Assembly: GCF_029076695.1 (NCBI RefSeq) | Contig: NZ_JARFIK010000002.1 | Span: forward strand, 744,001 to 808,000 | Origin: Adlercreutzia equolifaciens | Lineage (GTDB): Bacteria; Actinomycetota; Coriobacteriia; Coriobacteriales; Eggerthellaceae | Length of the DNA stretch: 64,000 nt | Direction of reading: 5' to 3' | Shown here: piece by piece, positions 17,698 to 26,001 of the stretch | How positions within the stretch are numbered: the first letter of the stretch is position 1 | Layout: the number at the start of each line of letters is the position of its first letter | Translations under genes and position numbers: made by a program | The notes under the pieces: generated by a model | Database searches by the model: none | Told to the model about the DNA's origin: nothing | The model's input: only the letters and a program-made list of their open reading frames with translations

Positions 17698-18993
17698 GTG
17701 GCAGACTTCGACATCATCGTCGTCGGTTCCGGCTGTGCCGGTGCCGTGGCGGCCTACACGGCGGCCTCGGCGGGCAAGAGCGTGCTCGTGGTGGAGCGCG
17801 GCAACTTCGCCGGCGCCAAGAACATGACCGGCGGCCGCATCTACAGCCACTCCCTCAAGGAGGTGTTCCCCAACTTCGAGGAGGAGGCGCCCCTGGAGCG
17901 CAAGATCACCCACGAGCGCATCGCCATGATGGATCCGGCGTCCTCCATGACCATCGACTTCACGAGCCCCGAGCTGGCCCGCGAGGGCGCCGACTCCTAC
18001 GCGGTGCTGCGCGCGCCCTTCGACCAGTGGCTGGCCGAGAAGGCCGAGGAGGCCGGGGCCGAGTACATCTGCGGTATCGCCGTGGAGGAGCTCATGCGCG
18101 ACGAGTCCGGCAAGGTGACGGGCGTGCGCGCCGGTGAGGACGAGATCACCGCCGAGGTGGTCATCGTGGCCGAGGGCGTGAACTCGCTGCTGTGCGAGCG
18201 CAGCTTGGGCAACCCGCGCCCGAAGCCGAGCCAGATGGCCGTGGGCATCAAGGAAGTGTTCGAGCTGCCCGCGAACGTCATCGAGGACCGGTTCCTGGTG
18301 CCCGAGGGCGAGGGCGCGGCCATGCTGTTCGTGGGCGACTGCACCCACGGCAAGGTGGGCGGCGGCTTTTTGTACACGAACAAGGACTCCATCAGCCTGG
18401 GCCTCGTGGCCACCATCTCTACGGCCGCGGCGGGGGAGAACCCCACGCCGGTCTACCAGATGCTCGAGGACTTCAAGAACCACCCGGCCGTGGCTCCCAT
18501 CATCCGCGGCGCGAAGATGGTGGAGCATTCGGGGCACATGGTGCCCGAGGGCGGCTACAACATGATCCCGCAGTACGTGTTCGACGGGGCCCTGGTGGCC
18601 GGCGAGGCGGCGGGCCTGTGCATGAACATGGGCTACCAGGTGCGCGGCATGGACTTCGCCGTGGCCTCCGGCCGCATGGCCGGCGAGGCCGCCGTCGAGG
18701 CCCTGGACGCCGGCGACACCAGCGCCGCGGGACTCAACGGGTACAAGACCCGCATGGAGGGGTCCTTCGTCATCAAGGACCTGGAGACCTTCCAGAAGTG
18801 GCCCCACGTCATGGAGGAGTGGGACGCCATGTTCAACGATTACCCCGTCATGGTGCGCGAGGTGTTCAACGCCCTGTTCTGCGTGGACGGCCAGCCCCAG
18901 GAGCACCTGATGAAGCGCATGATGCCCATTGTGAAGAAGCGCGGCCTGTTCAAGCTGGCCCGCGAGATGAGAGGAGCGGTGAAGGCCCTATGA
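17698..18993 (+). CDS. fixC: FixC, Etf:quinone oxidoreductase-like flavoprotein
   Basis: The 431-residue FAD protein has the N-terminal dinucleotide fold (VVGSGCAGAVAAYTAA), the FixC signature GAKNMTGGRIYSHSL, SYAVLRAPFDQWL and the C-terminal GMDFAVASGRMAGEAA. It belongs to the FixC/ETF-QO family and would pass electrons between FixAB and a low-potential acceptor via FixX. The start is GTG, with AGGAGAAGGAGAG upstream. Its stop overlaps the fixX start by 4 bp (ATGA). Confidence 0.93.
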   Translation: MADFDIIVVGSGCAGAVAAYTAASAGKSVLVVERGNFAGAKNMTGGRIYSHSLKEVFPNFEEEAPLERKITHERIAMMDPASSMTIDFTSPELAREGADSYAVLRAPFDQWLAEKAEEAGAEYICGIAVEELMRDESGKVTGVRAGEDEITAEVVIVAEGVNSLLCERSLGNPRPKPSQMAVGIKEVFELPANVIEDRFLVPEGEGAAMLFVGDCTHGKVGGGFLYTNKDSISLGLVATISTAAAGENPTPVYQMLEDFKNHPAVAPIIRGAKMVEHSGHMVPEGGYNMIPQYVFDGALVAGEAAGLCMNMGYQVRGMDFAVASGRMAGEAAVEALDAGDTSAAGLNGYKTRMEGSFVIKDLETFQKWPHVMEEWDAMFNDYPVMVREVFNALFCVDGQPQEHLMKRMMPIVKKRGLFKLAREMRGAVKAL

Positions 18994-19289
18994 GTCAGAT
19001 CGCACCGATCACGGTGAACGTCGACGAGCTCATCGCCGTGAACAAGTACGAGGTGGACGAGGAGAACGCCCACATCGAGCTGGTGGACGACCCGGACATC
19101 GAGGAGTTCAAGAAGCTCGTGCGCGTCTGCCCCGCGGCGCTGTACAAGATCGACGAGAGCGGCGCCACCAGCTTCGACTACGCCGGCTGCCTTGAGTGCG
19201 GCACCTGCCGCATCGCCTGCGAGGACACCATCGTCAAGAAGTGGGAGAACCCCCAGCCCACCATGGGAGTGGAGTACCGCTTCGGGTAA
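18990..19289 (+). CDS. fixX: FixX ferredoxin-like protein
   Basis: This 99-residue ferredoxin-like protein completes the FixABCX complex. It has an isolated Cys in VRVCPAALY and the cluster motif CLECGTCRIAC, and ends with the family-typical WENPQPTMGVEYRFG. The length matches E. coli FixX. The start codon overlaps the fixC stop (ATGA), indicating translational coupling. A strong GC-rich hairpin follows. Confidence 0.92.
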   Translation: MSQIAPITVNVDELIAVNKYEVDEENAHIELVDDPDIEEFKKLVRVCPAALYKIDESGATSFDYAGCLECGTCRIACEDTIVKKWENPQPTMGVEYRFG

Positions 19290-19315
19290 GAGTAAGGACA
19301 CCCGCGGAACCAAGT

Positions 19316-19345
19316 GAGGCCCCGTCGCGCAGGCGACGGGGCCTC
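19316..19345 (+). terminator. Terminator hairpin after fixX
   Basis: A 13-bp perfect stem GAGGCCCCGTCGC / GCGACGGGGCCTC with loop GCAG lies 26 bp after the fixX stop. A long T-run is absent. Confidence 0.7.
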
Positions 19346-19362
19346 TATGCAAATATGGCCAT

Positions 19363-19540
19363 GCAGCGGGCGGGGGCGGCGTCCCCGGAGGGCACCGTCT
19401 GAACACTGCCTTGAAAAGGCGGCCGAAGGCCGCAAAGTGAAAGCATGAGGGAGTGCAGCGCCCGAGCGAAGCAGGCAGCGGAGCGGCGCGTGCCCGGAGC
19501 GGGACACCGCCCCCGTCCGCGGACTGGTGGAGCAACCCGC
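19363..19540 (+). repeat. 178-bp palindromic intergenic element, copy D2
   Basis: Matches D1 (2965-3142) at equal length. The ends pair as GCGGGCGGGGGCGGCGTCCC against a right arm whose complement reads GCGGACGGGGGCGGTGTCCC. It contains the hairpin GCGGCC-GAA-GGCCGC. It lies 72 bp before copy B of the 135-bp element. Confidence 0.8.
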
Positions 19541-19612
19541 AATCGCCTAGCAACCGCGCGCAAGGCCGAAGGCCGAGCAAGCGGGCGCGGTGCTGGTGGA
19601 GGCGCCCCTCCT

Positions 19613-19747
19613 AGGTTCCAGGAATGGTCAGTTTGGTTCCCTGCGGGAAGCCAAAATCGGCCGATTTGGTACTCATTACGAGTAAAACACCAGGTCAGCT
19701 TTTACCTTCCATGGCAACGAGGGAACCAAACCGCCCGATTCTGGAAC
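19613..19747 (+). repeat. 135-bp inverted-end intergenic element, copy B
   Basis: Clearest copy of the family. The left end (GTTCCAGGAAT..GTTTGGTTCCC) and right end (GGGAACCAAAC..ATTCTGGAAC) are inverted repeats of about 27 bp. The interior holds the perfect palindrome AAATCGGCCGATTT and the conserved ACACCAGGTC. Confidence 0.85.
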
Positions 19748-19830
19748 TTAGTTCTGGAGCTTAGGGGGTGTTGCCTGGATGTTTTGGAACTTGGAGGAAT
19801 GTCGCCTACGTTTTCTGCCGCACCAACAAG

Positions 19831-19854
19831 AAATGGCCCCGATAGGGGCCATTT
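19831..19854. terminator. Bidirectional terminator
   Basis: Perfect 10-bp stem AAATGGCCCC / GGGGCCATTT with loop GATA, 29 bp downstream of the minus-strand acyl-CoA dehydrogenase stop. Confidence 0.75.
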
Positions 19855-19883
19855 CGCGTGTTTGAGGATAGAGGCAGCCTCGC

Positions 19884-21095
19884 TTACAGGTTCGTGCCCG
19901 CAATCCAGTTCTGTTCGGGGTACTCCACGATGCCGTTGTGCTTGTCCATCTCGCGGGCGATGGTGATGCGCTGAATGGTGGGCGCGCCCTCTTCCAGCCA
20001 CATGGCGCGCACGTCGCGGTACAGGCGCTCGGTGGGGCCGTAGGGGGAGTCCTCGAAGTAGCCGTCGCCGCCGAAGATCTCCAGCATCTCGTCGGATACC
20101 ACGCGGGTGGTGTCGATGGAGAAGAGCTTGCACATGGCGGCCTTCTCGGCAATGTAGGGGCCGTGGGGGTCCTTGTCGTACTCGTCGGCGAACTCGATGA
20201 CCATGCAGCGCAGGGCGTGGATCATGGTGGCCATGTTCGCCAGCTTCATCTTGATGGCCTGGCGCTGCATAATGGGCTTGCCGAAGGTGACGCGGTCGCG
20301 GGCACGGGCGATGGAGATCTCCAGCATGCGCTGGCACATACCCAGGTTGGAGTCGGCAATGTGCACGCGGGAGACGGCCAGGGAGTGCATGGCCACTTCC
20401 ATGCCCTGTCCCTCCTTGCCCAGCAGGAACTTGGGCGGCAGCACCACGTTGGTCATCTTGAAACCGGCATGACCGGCGCCACGGCAGCCCATCATGTGGG
20501 GCATGGGCACCAGCTCGAAGCCCGGGGCGTCCATGGGCACCCAGAAGGCGGAAAGGCGCTCGTCGCCTTCCTTCTCGGGGTCGGTCTGCGCGATGACGTA
20601 GGCGTACTGGGCCACGTCGGTGTGGGAGATGAGCCATTTCTCGCCGTTGAGCACCCAGTTGCCGTTCTCGTCCTTCACGGCGGTGGTGTGCACGTCGGCG
20701 CCGGTGCCGCCGGTCTGCTCGGTCAGGGCGAAGCAGGTGAACACAGACTTGTCAGCGAACTGCGGCATGAACTCGGCCTTCAGCTCCTCGCAGCCGTAGT
20801 CGTCAAGGATGCGCCAGTTCAAGTCGGCCGCGTAGTGCAGATGCATGCGCATGCCGCCAGGGCCGCGGGAGAACTCCTCCTGCACCTGGAGGATTTCCTT
20901 CTCATTGAAGCCCCAGCCGCCGTACTGCTCGGGCAGGGCGTAGCGGTACAGGTTGTTGGCGATGGCCATGTCGATGAATTCCTGGGGGAACTTGTTGGTG
21001 ACCTCCACCTCTTTCTGCATTTCCTCGAAGGGGCCCTCCGCTAGCTCGCGGACGGTCTTGAGGAATGCGCGGAACTCCTGCTCAGTCAACTTCAT
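19884..21095 (-). CDS. Acyl-CoA dehydrogenase
   Basis: The 403-residue flavoprotein shows the family blocks: FALTEQTGGTGADV, NGEKWLIS, GCRGAGHAGF and FGKPIMQRQAIK. The classical catalytic-base position is kept as Glu369 in WLEEGAPTIQR, and the alternative helix position is Ser (LAVSR), so it is a conventional-base dehydrogenase unlike the CaiA-like member. AAGGAGAAG precedes the ATG by 2-3 nt. It stands alone on the minus strand, 264 bp downstream of the tetR-like stop. The acyl chain it acts on cannot be read from the sequence. Confidence 0.85.
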   Translation of the reverse strand: MKLTEQEFRAFLKTVRELAEGPFEEMQKEVEVTNKFPQEFIDMAIANNLYRYALPEQYGGWGFNEKEILQVQEEFSRGPGGMRMHLHYAADLNWRILDDYGCEELKAEFMPQFADKSVFTCFALTEQTGGTGADVHTTAVKDENGNWVLNGEKWLISHTDVAQYAYVIAQTDPEKEGDERLSAFWVPMDAPGFELVPMPHMMGCRGAGHAGFKMTNVVLPPKFLLGKEGQGMEVAMHSLAVSRVHIADSNLGMCQRMLEISIARARDRVTFGKPIMQRQAIKMKLANMATMIHALRCMVIEFADEYDKDPHGPYIAEKAAMCKLFSIDTTRVVSDEMLEIFGGDGYFEDSPYGPTERLYRDVRAMWLEEGAPTIQRITIAREMDKHNGIVEYPEQNWIAGTNL

Positions 21096-21359
21096 AGCTT
21101 CTCCTTGTCGTTCTTACCCTCTGCTCCGACGGGGCGACGCTCCAAGGGGCTGCCCCGCATCGTGCCTTATCTACAGTTTGCCAGCTTATGTGGGGAAAAG
21201 TCTAATGGGAAACGCGCCCATGTTCGTCCTGTTCCATAGGCGCTTTCTATAATGCGCCCCTCGGCGTCTATGATCCGACGGCTTTGGGGCGCTTGAAGAT
21301 TGCGACGCGCCGACGGCCGCCCGGAAGGGGGACGCCGGCACCTTAAGGCTCTGGAATGG

Positions 21360-22013
21360 CTAGAGGTTGCGGCGCATCTGCGCCTCTTTGATCTCGTTTT
21401 CCAGGGAGTTGTGAATAATGTTGGCGAAGGGACCGCAGTCGCTGGCCAGATGCTCGACGGAGTTCTGGTCGCAGCGGCGGATGTAGTAGTACAGAAAAGC
21501 GCAGGTGTAGAACTCGGCCAGAAAGTCGATGTTCTCGCGCGGCAGGTAGCGGTTGGACAAAATGATGTCGATGTCCTTCTTCATGGCGTCAAGATAGAGC
21601 GCGTAGAGATAGTTCCGCAGGGAATAGGGGCCGTTGTCCACCAGCGCCTGGCGGTAGAAGTTGCGGCGTCCCTCCAGCACCTCGGCGAAGCACTCGAAGA
21701 ACTCGGCGTGGTCCAAGGAGCGCACGCCGGACTTCTGCATAATATAGTAGGGGAAGCGGGCACAGGGGTTTTCAGTGTCGTCCTCGTAGAGCAGCACCGA
21801 CTCCGAGAAGTGCTGCTTGAGCACTTGCCCCAGGTCGTAGCGGAAGATCCAGATGATCAGCTTGTCCTTGTTCTCGAAGTGATAATAGAACGTCTTGCGG
21901 TTCTTGTTGGTGCGCTCGACGATGTCGCTGATGGACACCTTGCGCAGCGGCATCTCATCGCACAGGGACACGAACGCGTCTGAAATAAGAAGCATAGTAT
22001 TGAGGGCGTTCAT
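21360..22013 (-). CDS. TetR-family transcriptional regulator
   Basis: The 217-residue protein has an N-terminal TetR helix-turn-helix (LRKVSISDIVERTNKNRKTF, then YYHFENKDKL) and a variable ligand-binding C-terminal part with an aromatic-rich helix (YTCAFLYYYIRR). I placed the start at the ATG at 22013, preceded by GAGAGGAAGG; an upstream ATG at 22070 lacks a ribosome site. It is divergent from the dienoyl-CoA reductase-like gene, and a 13-bp inverted repeat between them is the likely operator. It may control that gene and the flanking dehydrogenases. Confidence 0.85.
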   Translation of the reverse strand: MNALNTMLLISDAFVSLCDEMPLRKVSISDIVERTNKNRKTFYYHFENKDKLIIWIFRYDLGQVLKQHFSESVLLYEDDTENPCARFPYYIMQKSGVRSLDHAEFFECFAEVLEGRRNFYRQALVDNGPYSLRNYLYALYLDAMKKDIDIILSNRYLPRENIDFLAEFYTCAFLYYYIRRCDQNSVEHLASDCGPFANIIHNSLENEIKEAQMRRNL

Positions 22014-22100
22014 CTCGCAGCATCCTTCCTCTCCTCGGAAAGCTTCTGGGCCTATTATACGCAATTCCACTCAGGTTTAGGACATATTTAATCAAATGTG

Positions 22101-22157
22101 TAATAGGTTTTGCAATGAACCATTAAAAATGTCCCAATTGATGGGCAAAACCTATTA
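22101..22157. promoter_or_regulatory. 13-bp inverted repeat, candidate TetR operator
   Basis: TAATAGGTTTTGC (22101-22113) and its exact complement GCAAAACCTATTA (22145-22157) are separated by 31 nt in the AT-rich 322-bp gap between the divergent tetR-like and OYE-like genes. The half-site spacing allows either one large operator or two separate half-sites. Confidence 0.6.
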
Positions 22158-22335
22158 AATTTGGCGATAAATCCTATAGTTCAACGATAAAAGCCGATAC
22201 CAGAATACACAGAATTAAAAATCTGTCCATCGTAAAACGAAGTGAAGTGCGTAGAATAAAAGCCACGAGGAGACTTGAGGGAAAAACTCTCAATAACCTT
22301 TACATTCTGTGGGGAAGTAATGAAAGGAGTAAGCT

Positions 22336-24417
22336 GTGGCGAAGTACCAGAAACTTCTGGAGCCGCTCAATATCGGCAACGTGCAGCTGCGCAACCGTTT
22401 CGTGATGCTGCCTATGACCATCGAGAAGGTGGACAACTATCACGTCACCGATGACTTGGTGGACTTCTATGAGCAGCGCGCCAAGGGCGGCGTGGGCCTG
22501 ATCGAGATCGGCTCCTGCTACGTGTGCGATTGCTTCGGCACCGAGCCCAAGTACCATACGACCACCGGTGCTTGCGGCTGCTGGGACGACCAGTTCATCC
22601 CGGGTTATCAGAAGATCGCCGAAGTGTGCCACAAGCATGGCGCGAAGGTGGCCGCTCAGCTGCAGCTGTGCTACGAGTGGCGCGCCAACGGCGACGATCC
22701 GCTGCTGTCCTATGCTCCGTCCAAGGACGTGCCCTCCGGCCCGTTCGTGGGCATGCCCGAGCGTGAGTACACCAAGGAAGAGATCGCCATCGTGGTGAAG
22801 CAGTACGGCGAGGCCGCCAAGCGCTGCAAGGACGCCGGCATCGACATCATCGAGATTCACGCCGGTATCGGCTACATGGTGATGCGCTTCCTCTCCAAGT
22901 ACTCCAATCATCGTACCGACGAGTACGGCGGAAGCCCGGAGAACCGTGCCCGCCTGCTGACCGAGATCATCGACGAGATCCACAAGACCTGCGGCGACGA
23001 CATGCCGATCCTGGTCCGCATTTCCGCCGACGACCTCATGCCCGACGGCAACCGCATCGAGGACACCCTCGAGCTCATTCCGATCATCGAGGCTCACGGC
23101 GTGGACGCTTGGTCCATCCAGGCCGGCTTCCATGAGGCTCCGCGCCCCGTGGCCAACCAGATCGTTCCCGAGGGCGAGTTCATCGACCTGGCCAAGCAGT
23201 GCAAGACCGTGACCAGCAAGCCCGTGTTCCCCGGCACCCGTATCAACACCCTTGATATGTGCGACAAGGTGGTCAACGAGGGCTACGGCGACGCGGTGGG
23301 CATGGCCCGTCAGTTCATCGCCGACCCGGCCACGGCCGCCAAGGTGGCTGCCGGCCATCCGGAGCAGGTTCGTCCCTGCATCGTGTGCTCCCGCTGCCTG
23401 GACAACATCTTCATCGGCAAGCCGTGCCAGTGCTCCGTCAACGCCAACGTGTGGCAGGGCGTGGAAGTGGGTCTGCCCGAGGATCATCCGGCGACCGAGC
23501 AGCAGCACGTGGTTGTCGTGGGCGCCGGCCCCGGCGGCATGGAGGCTGCCCGCGTTGCCGCTCTGCGCGGCCACAAGGTGACCGTGGTGGATCACTCCGA
23601 TCGCGTGGGCGGTCTGCTGAACATGGCCCAGGTGCTCAATGCCAACATCGAGCCCCTCGTGTCCTACTGGCAGGGCGAGGCCAAGCTGCATGACAACATC
23701 AAGGTGGTGCTCAAGCAGGACGTCGACGTCGACTACCTGAAGACGCTCAACCCCGATCAGGTCATCCTGTCTCCCGGCGGCGGCATCATTCCGCTAGACG
23801 TGCCCGGCATCGACGGCAAGAACGTGGTGAAGTCCGAGGACATCAAGGCCATGTGCAACGGCGTGGTTCCCGAGGGCAAGGGCATGATCTGGAAGGCCGC
23901 TGTGGCTGCCATCAAGGCTCAGGGCGGTACCGTGGGCTTCATGCGCATGGGCCTGAACATGAAGAGCGGCCCGACCGCCATCGTGGGCAAGAAGGTTGTC
24001 GTTGTGGGCGGCGGCTTCGCCGGCCTGGAGGTTGCCGAGGCCATGTGCGACGGCCGTGAGATCACGGTTATCGACGAGGCCAAGAAGATGGGCAACGGCA
24101 TCGGCATCATCGACAAGAACCCCACCATCAACCTGGTGAAGTCCAAGGGCGTGAAGCTCATGCCGCTCACCAAGCTGATCGAGGTGACCAAGAAGGGCGC
24201 CAAGGTCAAGAACGTGGAGACCGGCGAGGAGCAGCTGCTCGAGTGCGATACCGTGCTCACGTCCCTGGGCGTCGAGTCCAACACGAAGCTCTACGACGAG
24301 GTCGTCAAGGTTTGGCCCCATGCCAAGCTCATCGGCGACGCCACCACCCCCGACGGCAAGGTGTACCGCACCCTCGAGGCCGTCAAGGGCGGCTACGAGG
24401 CCTCGATGGCCATCTAG
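22336..24417 (+). CDS. OYE/FAD-FeS oxidoreductase, 2,4-dienoyl-CoA reductase (FadH/BaiCD) type
   Basis: The 693-residue protein joins an N-terminal OYE-like FMN barrel (about residues 1-345) to a [4Fe-4S] cysteine cluster and a C-terminal FAD/NAD(P)-binding pair (VVGAGPGGMEAARVAAL near 394; VVVGGGFAGLEVAEAM near 555). This is the FadH/BaiCD/trimethylamine-dehydrogenase architecture used to reduce enoate or dienoyl-CoA bonds. The cluster reads Cys348-x2-Cys351-x2-Cys354-x11-Cys366, one residue tighter than FadH's C-x2-C-x3-C-x11-C, with an extra Cys364. The start is GTG with AAAGGAG upstream. It precedes an acyl-CoA dehydrogenase gene and faces a TetR regulator. Substrate unknown; bile-acid or phenylpropenoid-type CoA esters are possibilities. 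Confidence 0.82.
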   Translation: MAKYQKLLEPLNIGNVQLRNRFVMLPMTIEKVDNYHVTDDLVDFYEQRAKGGVGLIEIGSCYVCDCFGTEPKYHTTTGACGCWDDQFIPGYQKIAEVCHKHGAKVAAQLQLCYEWRANGDDPLLSYAPSKDVPSGPFVGMPEREYTKEEIAIVVKQYGEAAKRCKDAGIDIIEIHAGIGYMVMRFLSKYSNHRTDEYGGSPENRARLLTEIIDEIHKTCGDDMPILVRISADDLMPDGNRIEDTLELIPIIEAHGVDAWSIQAGFHEAPRPVANQIVPEGEFIDLAKQCKTVTSKPVFPGTRINTLDMCDKVVNEGYGDAVGMARQFIADPATAAKVAAGHPEQVRPCIVCSRCLDNIFIGKPCQCSVNANVWQGVEVGLPEDHPATEQQHVVVVGAGPGGMEAARVAALRGHKVTVVDHSDRVGGLLNMAQVLNANIEPLVSYWQGEAKLHDNIKVVLKQDVDVDYLKTLNPDQVILSPGGGIIPLDVPGIDGKNVVKSEDIKAMCNGVVPEGKGMIWKAAVAAIKAQGGTVGFMRMGLNMKSGPTAIVGKKVVVVGGGFAGLEVAEAMCDGREITVIDEAKKMGNGIGIIDKNPTINLVKSKGVKLMPLTKLIEVTKKGAKVKNVETGEEQLLECDTVLTSLGVESNTKLYDEVVKVWPHAKLIGDATTPDGKVYRTLEAVKGGYEASMAI

Positions 24418-24529
24418 CCAACAGGTTTCACGGCGGGCGTCGTGAACGAATCCGGCGCCCGCTCTTTTCAATGGGTTCAAACGCAGGAGCGTTTTGAATA
24501 GAAGGCAAAGGTTCCTTAAGGAGGAAGAA

Positions 24530-25714
24530 ATGGATTTCAGCTATTCCCAGCAGCAGCTCGAGATCAAGCGCGGCATTCGCGAGTGGGGCAAGAAGCACCT
24601 GACCGAGGAAGTTATCGCTGCCGGTTACAAGAACCGCGGCATTGCTCCCGAGGTTGCCAAGGCCTGGGTTGATGACGGCTGGGGAATGTACGGTCTGCCC
24701 GAGGAGTACGGTGGAAAGCCCGTTGATCACCAGACCATGGCCATGATCATCGAGGAGCTGAACCACTGCGGCGGTAACATCCCCATGGCTCCCAACCTGC
24801 TCATCATGTTCGACATGGTCGAGTTCGGCAGCCCTGAGCAGATCCAGTACGCCATCGACTACTACCAGGAGAACGGCTACCCGCCGTACTGCCTGGCCAT
24901 CTCCGAGCCCGAGGCCGGCTCCGCCAACCAGTACATGACCACCACCGCCACCAAGGACGCCGACGGCAAGATCCACATCAACGGCACGAAGACCTGGGTG
25001 ACCTCTGGTGAGAACTCCGACGGCTTCATCGTGGTGTGCAAGGACGAGGACCCCTCTCCCGAGAACAAGGAGATGTCCATGTACCTGGTGCCCGCCAACT
25101 CCAAGGGCGTCACCATCGAGCCGCTGAACAAGATCGGCATGCAGATCATGCCCTTCTCCAAGATCATCTTCGACGACGTCGTGGTTGACGAGAGCGCTCT
25201 GCTGGGCATCAAGGGCAAGGGCTTCCTGCAGCTCATGAAGAACTTCGAGTGGGAGCGCTGCGTGCTGCTGGCCGAGCTCCTCGGCGAGGCTCAGGCTGCC
25301 ATGGACGACGCTTGCAAGTGGACCAACGAGCGTCAGCAGTTCGGCAAGGGCATCAAGACCTTCCAGCTGGTTCAGGAGCACATCGTTGAGATGCAGATCG
25401 CTCTGACCAACACCCGTAACTTCCTGTATCGCACCTGCTGGAAGATGGACAACGGCATTCCGGTCAACAACGACGCCGCTATGCTGAAGCGCTACGGTGC
25501 CCCGGCTCTGACCGACGTGTGCTCTCGCGCCCTGCAGCTCATGGGCGGCCTCGGCTTCACCGATGAGACCCGCGTGTCCCGCCTCATGCTCGACTGCCGT
25601 GGCTTCCAGATCGGTGGCGGCACCGTCGAGATCATGGTGCACATCTCCGGCCGTGGCATCCTCAAGGAGTACGCCAAGGCCGAGCAGGATCCGGATTACC
25701 TCTGGACCATCTAA
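24530..25714 (+). CDS. Acyl-CoA dehydrogenase, alternative-base type
   Basis: The 394-residue flavoprotein has ISEPEAGSANQ, INGTKTWVTSG, FGKGIKTFQLVQEH and QLMGGLGFTDETRVSR. At the classical Glu position (YEGT) it has Gly363 (IGGGTVEI), but Glu242 in EWERC sits at the helix position used by isovaleryl-CoA dehydrogenase. It shares this switch with the CaiA-like protein at 7568. AAGGAGGAAG precedes the ATG at 24530. It follows the dienoyl-CoA reductase-like gene by 112 bp, suggesting a two-step reduction pathway, and ends at a strong terminator. Confidence 0.85.
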   Translation: MDFSYSQQQLEIKRGIREWGKKHLTEEVIAAGYKNRGIAPEVAKAWVDDGWGMYGLPEEYGGKPVDHQTMAMIIEELNHCGGNIPMAPNLLIMFDMVEFGSPEQIQYAIDYYQENGYPPYCLAISEPEAGSANQYMTTTATKDADGKIHINGTKTWVTSGENSDGFIVVCKDEDPSPENKEMSMYLVPANSKGVTIEPLNKIGMQIMPFSKIIFDDVVVDESALLGIKGKGFLQLMKNFEWERCVLLAELLGEAQAAMDDACKWTNERQQFGKGIKTFQLVQEHIVEMQIALTNTRNFLYRTCWKMDNGIPVNNDAAMLKRYGAPALTDVCSRALQLMGGLGFTDETRVSRLMLDCRGFQIGGGTVEIMVHISGRGILKEYAKAEQDPDYLWTI

Positions 25715-25754
25715 GTTGGCGCCAGCCGCTTAAGCTCGAGCAACCTTGCTCTGT

Positions 25755-25786
25755 GAGAGAACCCGCTTCGGCGGGTTCTCTTTTTT
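25755..25786 (+). terminator. Rho-independent terminator
   Basis: Perfect stem GAGAGAACCCGC / GCGGGTTCTC with loop TTCG followed by six T residues, 41 bp after the dehydrogenase stop. The roughly 215 bp that follow, up to the next gene's stop at 26002, show nothing else recognisable. Confidence 0.92.
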
Positions 25787-26001
25787 GTCGAGAACGGGGT
25801 AGGTGTCGATGCGGCAGAAATTGGCCATGGCGCTCGACATAGGGTGGGGGAGAAGACAGGCGGGAGGGTGGGGAGTTGGAAAGCGGAAAGGGAAGATGAG
25901 CAGATGGGGAGATTGTTCGAGGGAGTTGCGAAAAGGGCCCGCGGATAATCGCGGGCCCTGCAAGTTCGAGGAGATAGGGGAGAGCGCTGGAGAAGGGCGC
26001 T

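Noticed and set aside
16372-18906. Minus-strand open frame of 844 codons over fixA-fixC
   Set aside because: It is antisense to three well-supported fix genes and rich in His/Gly/Leu/Ala as expected for a shadow frame.
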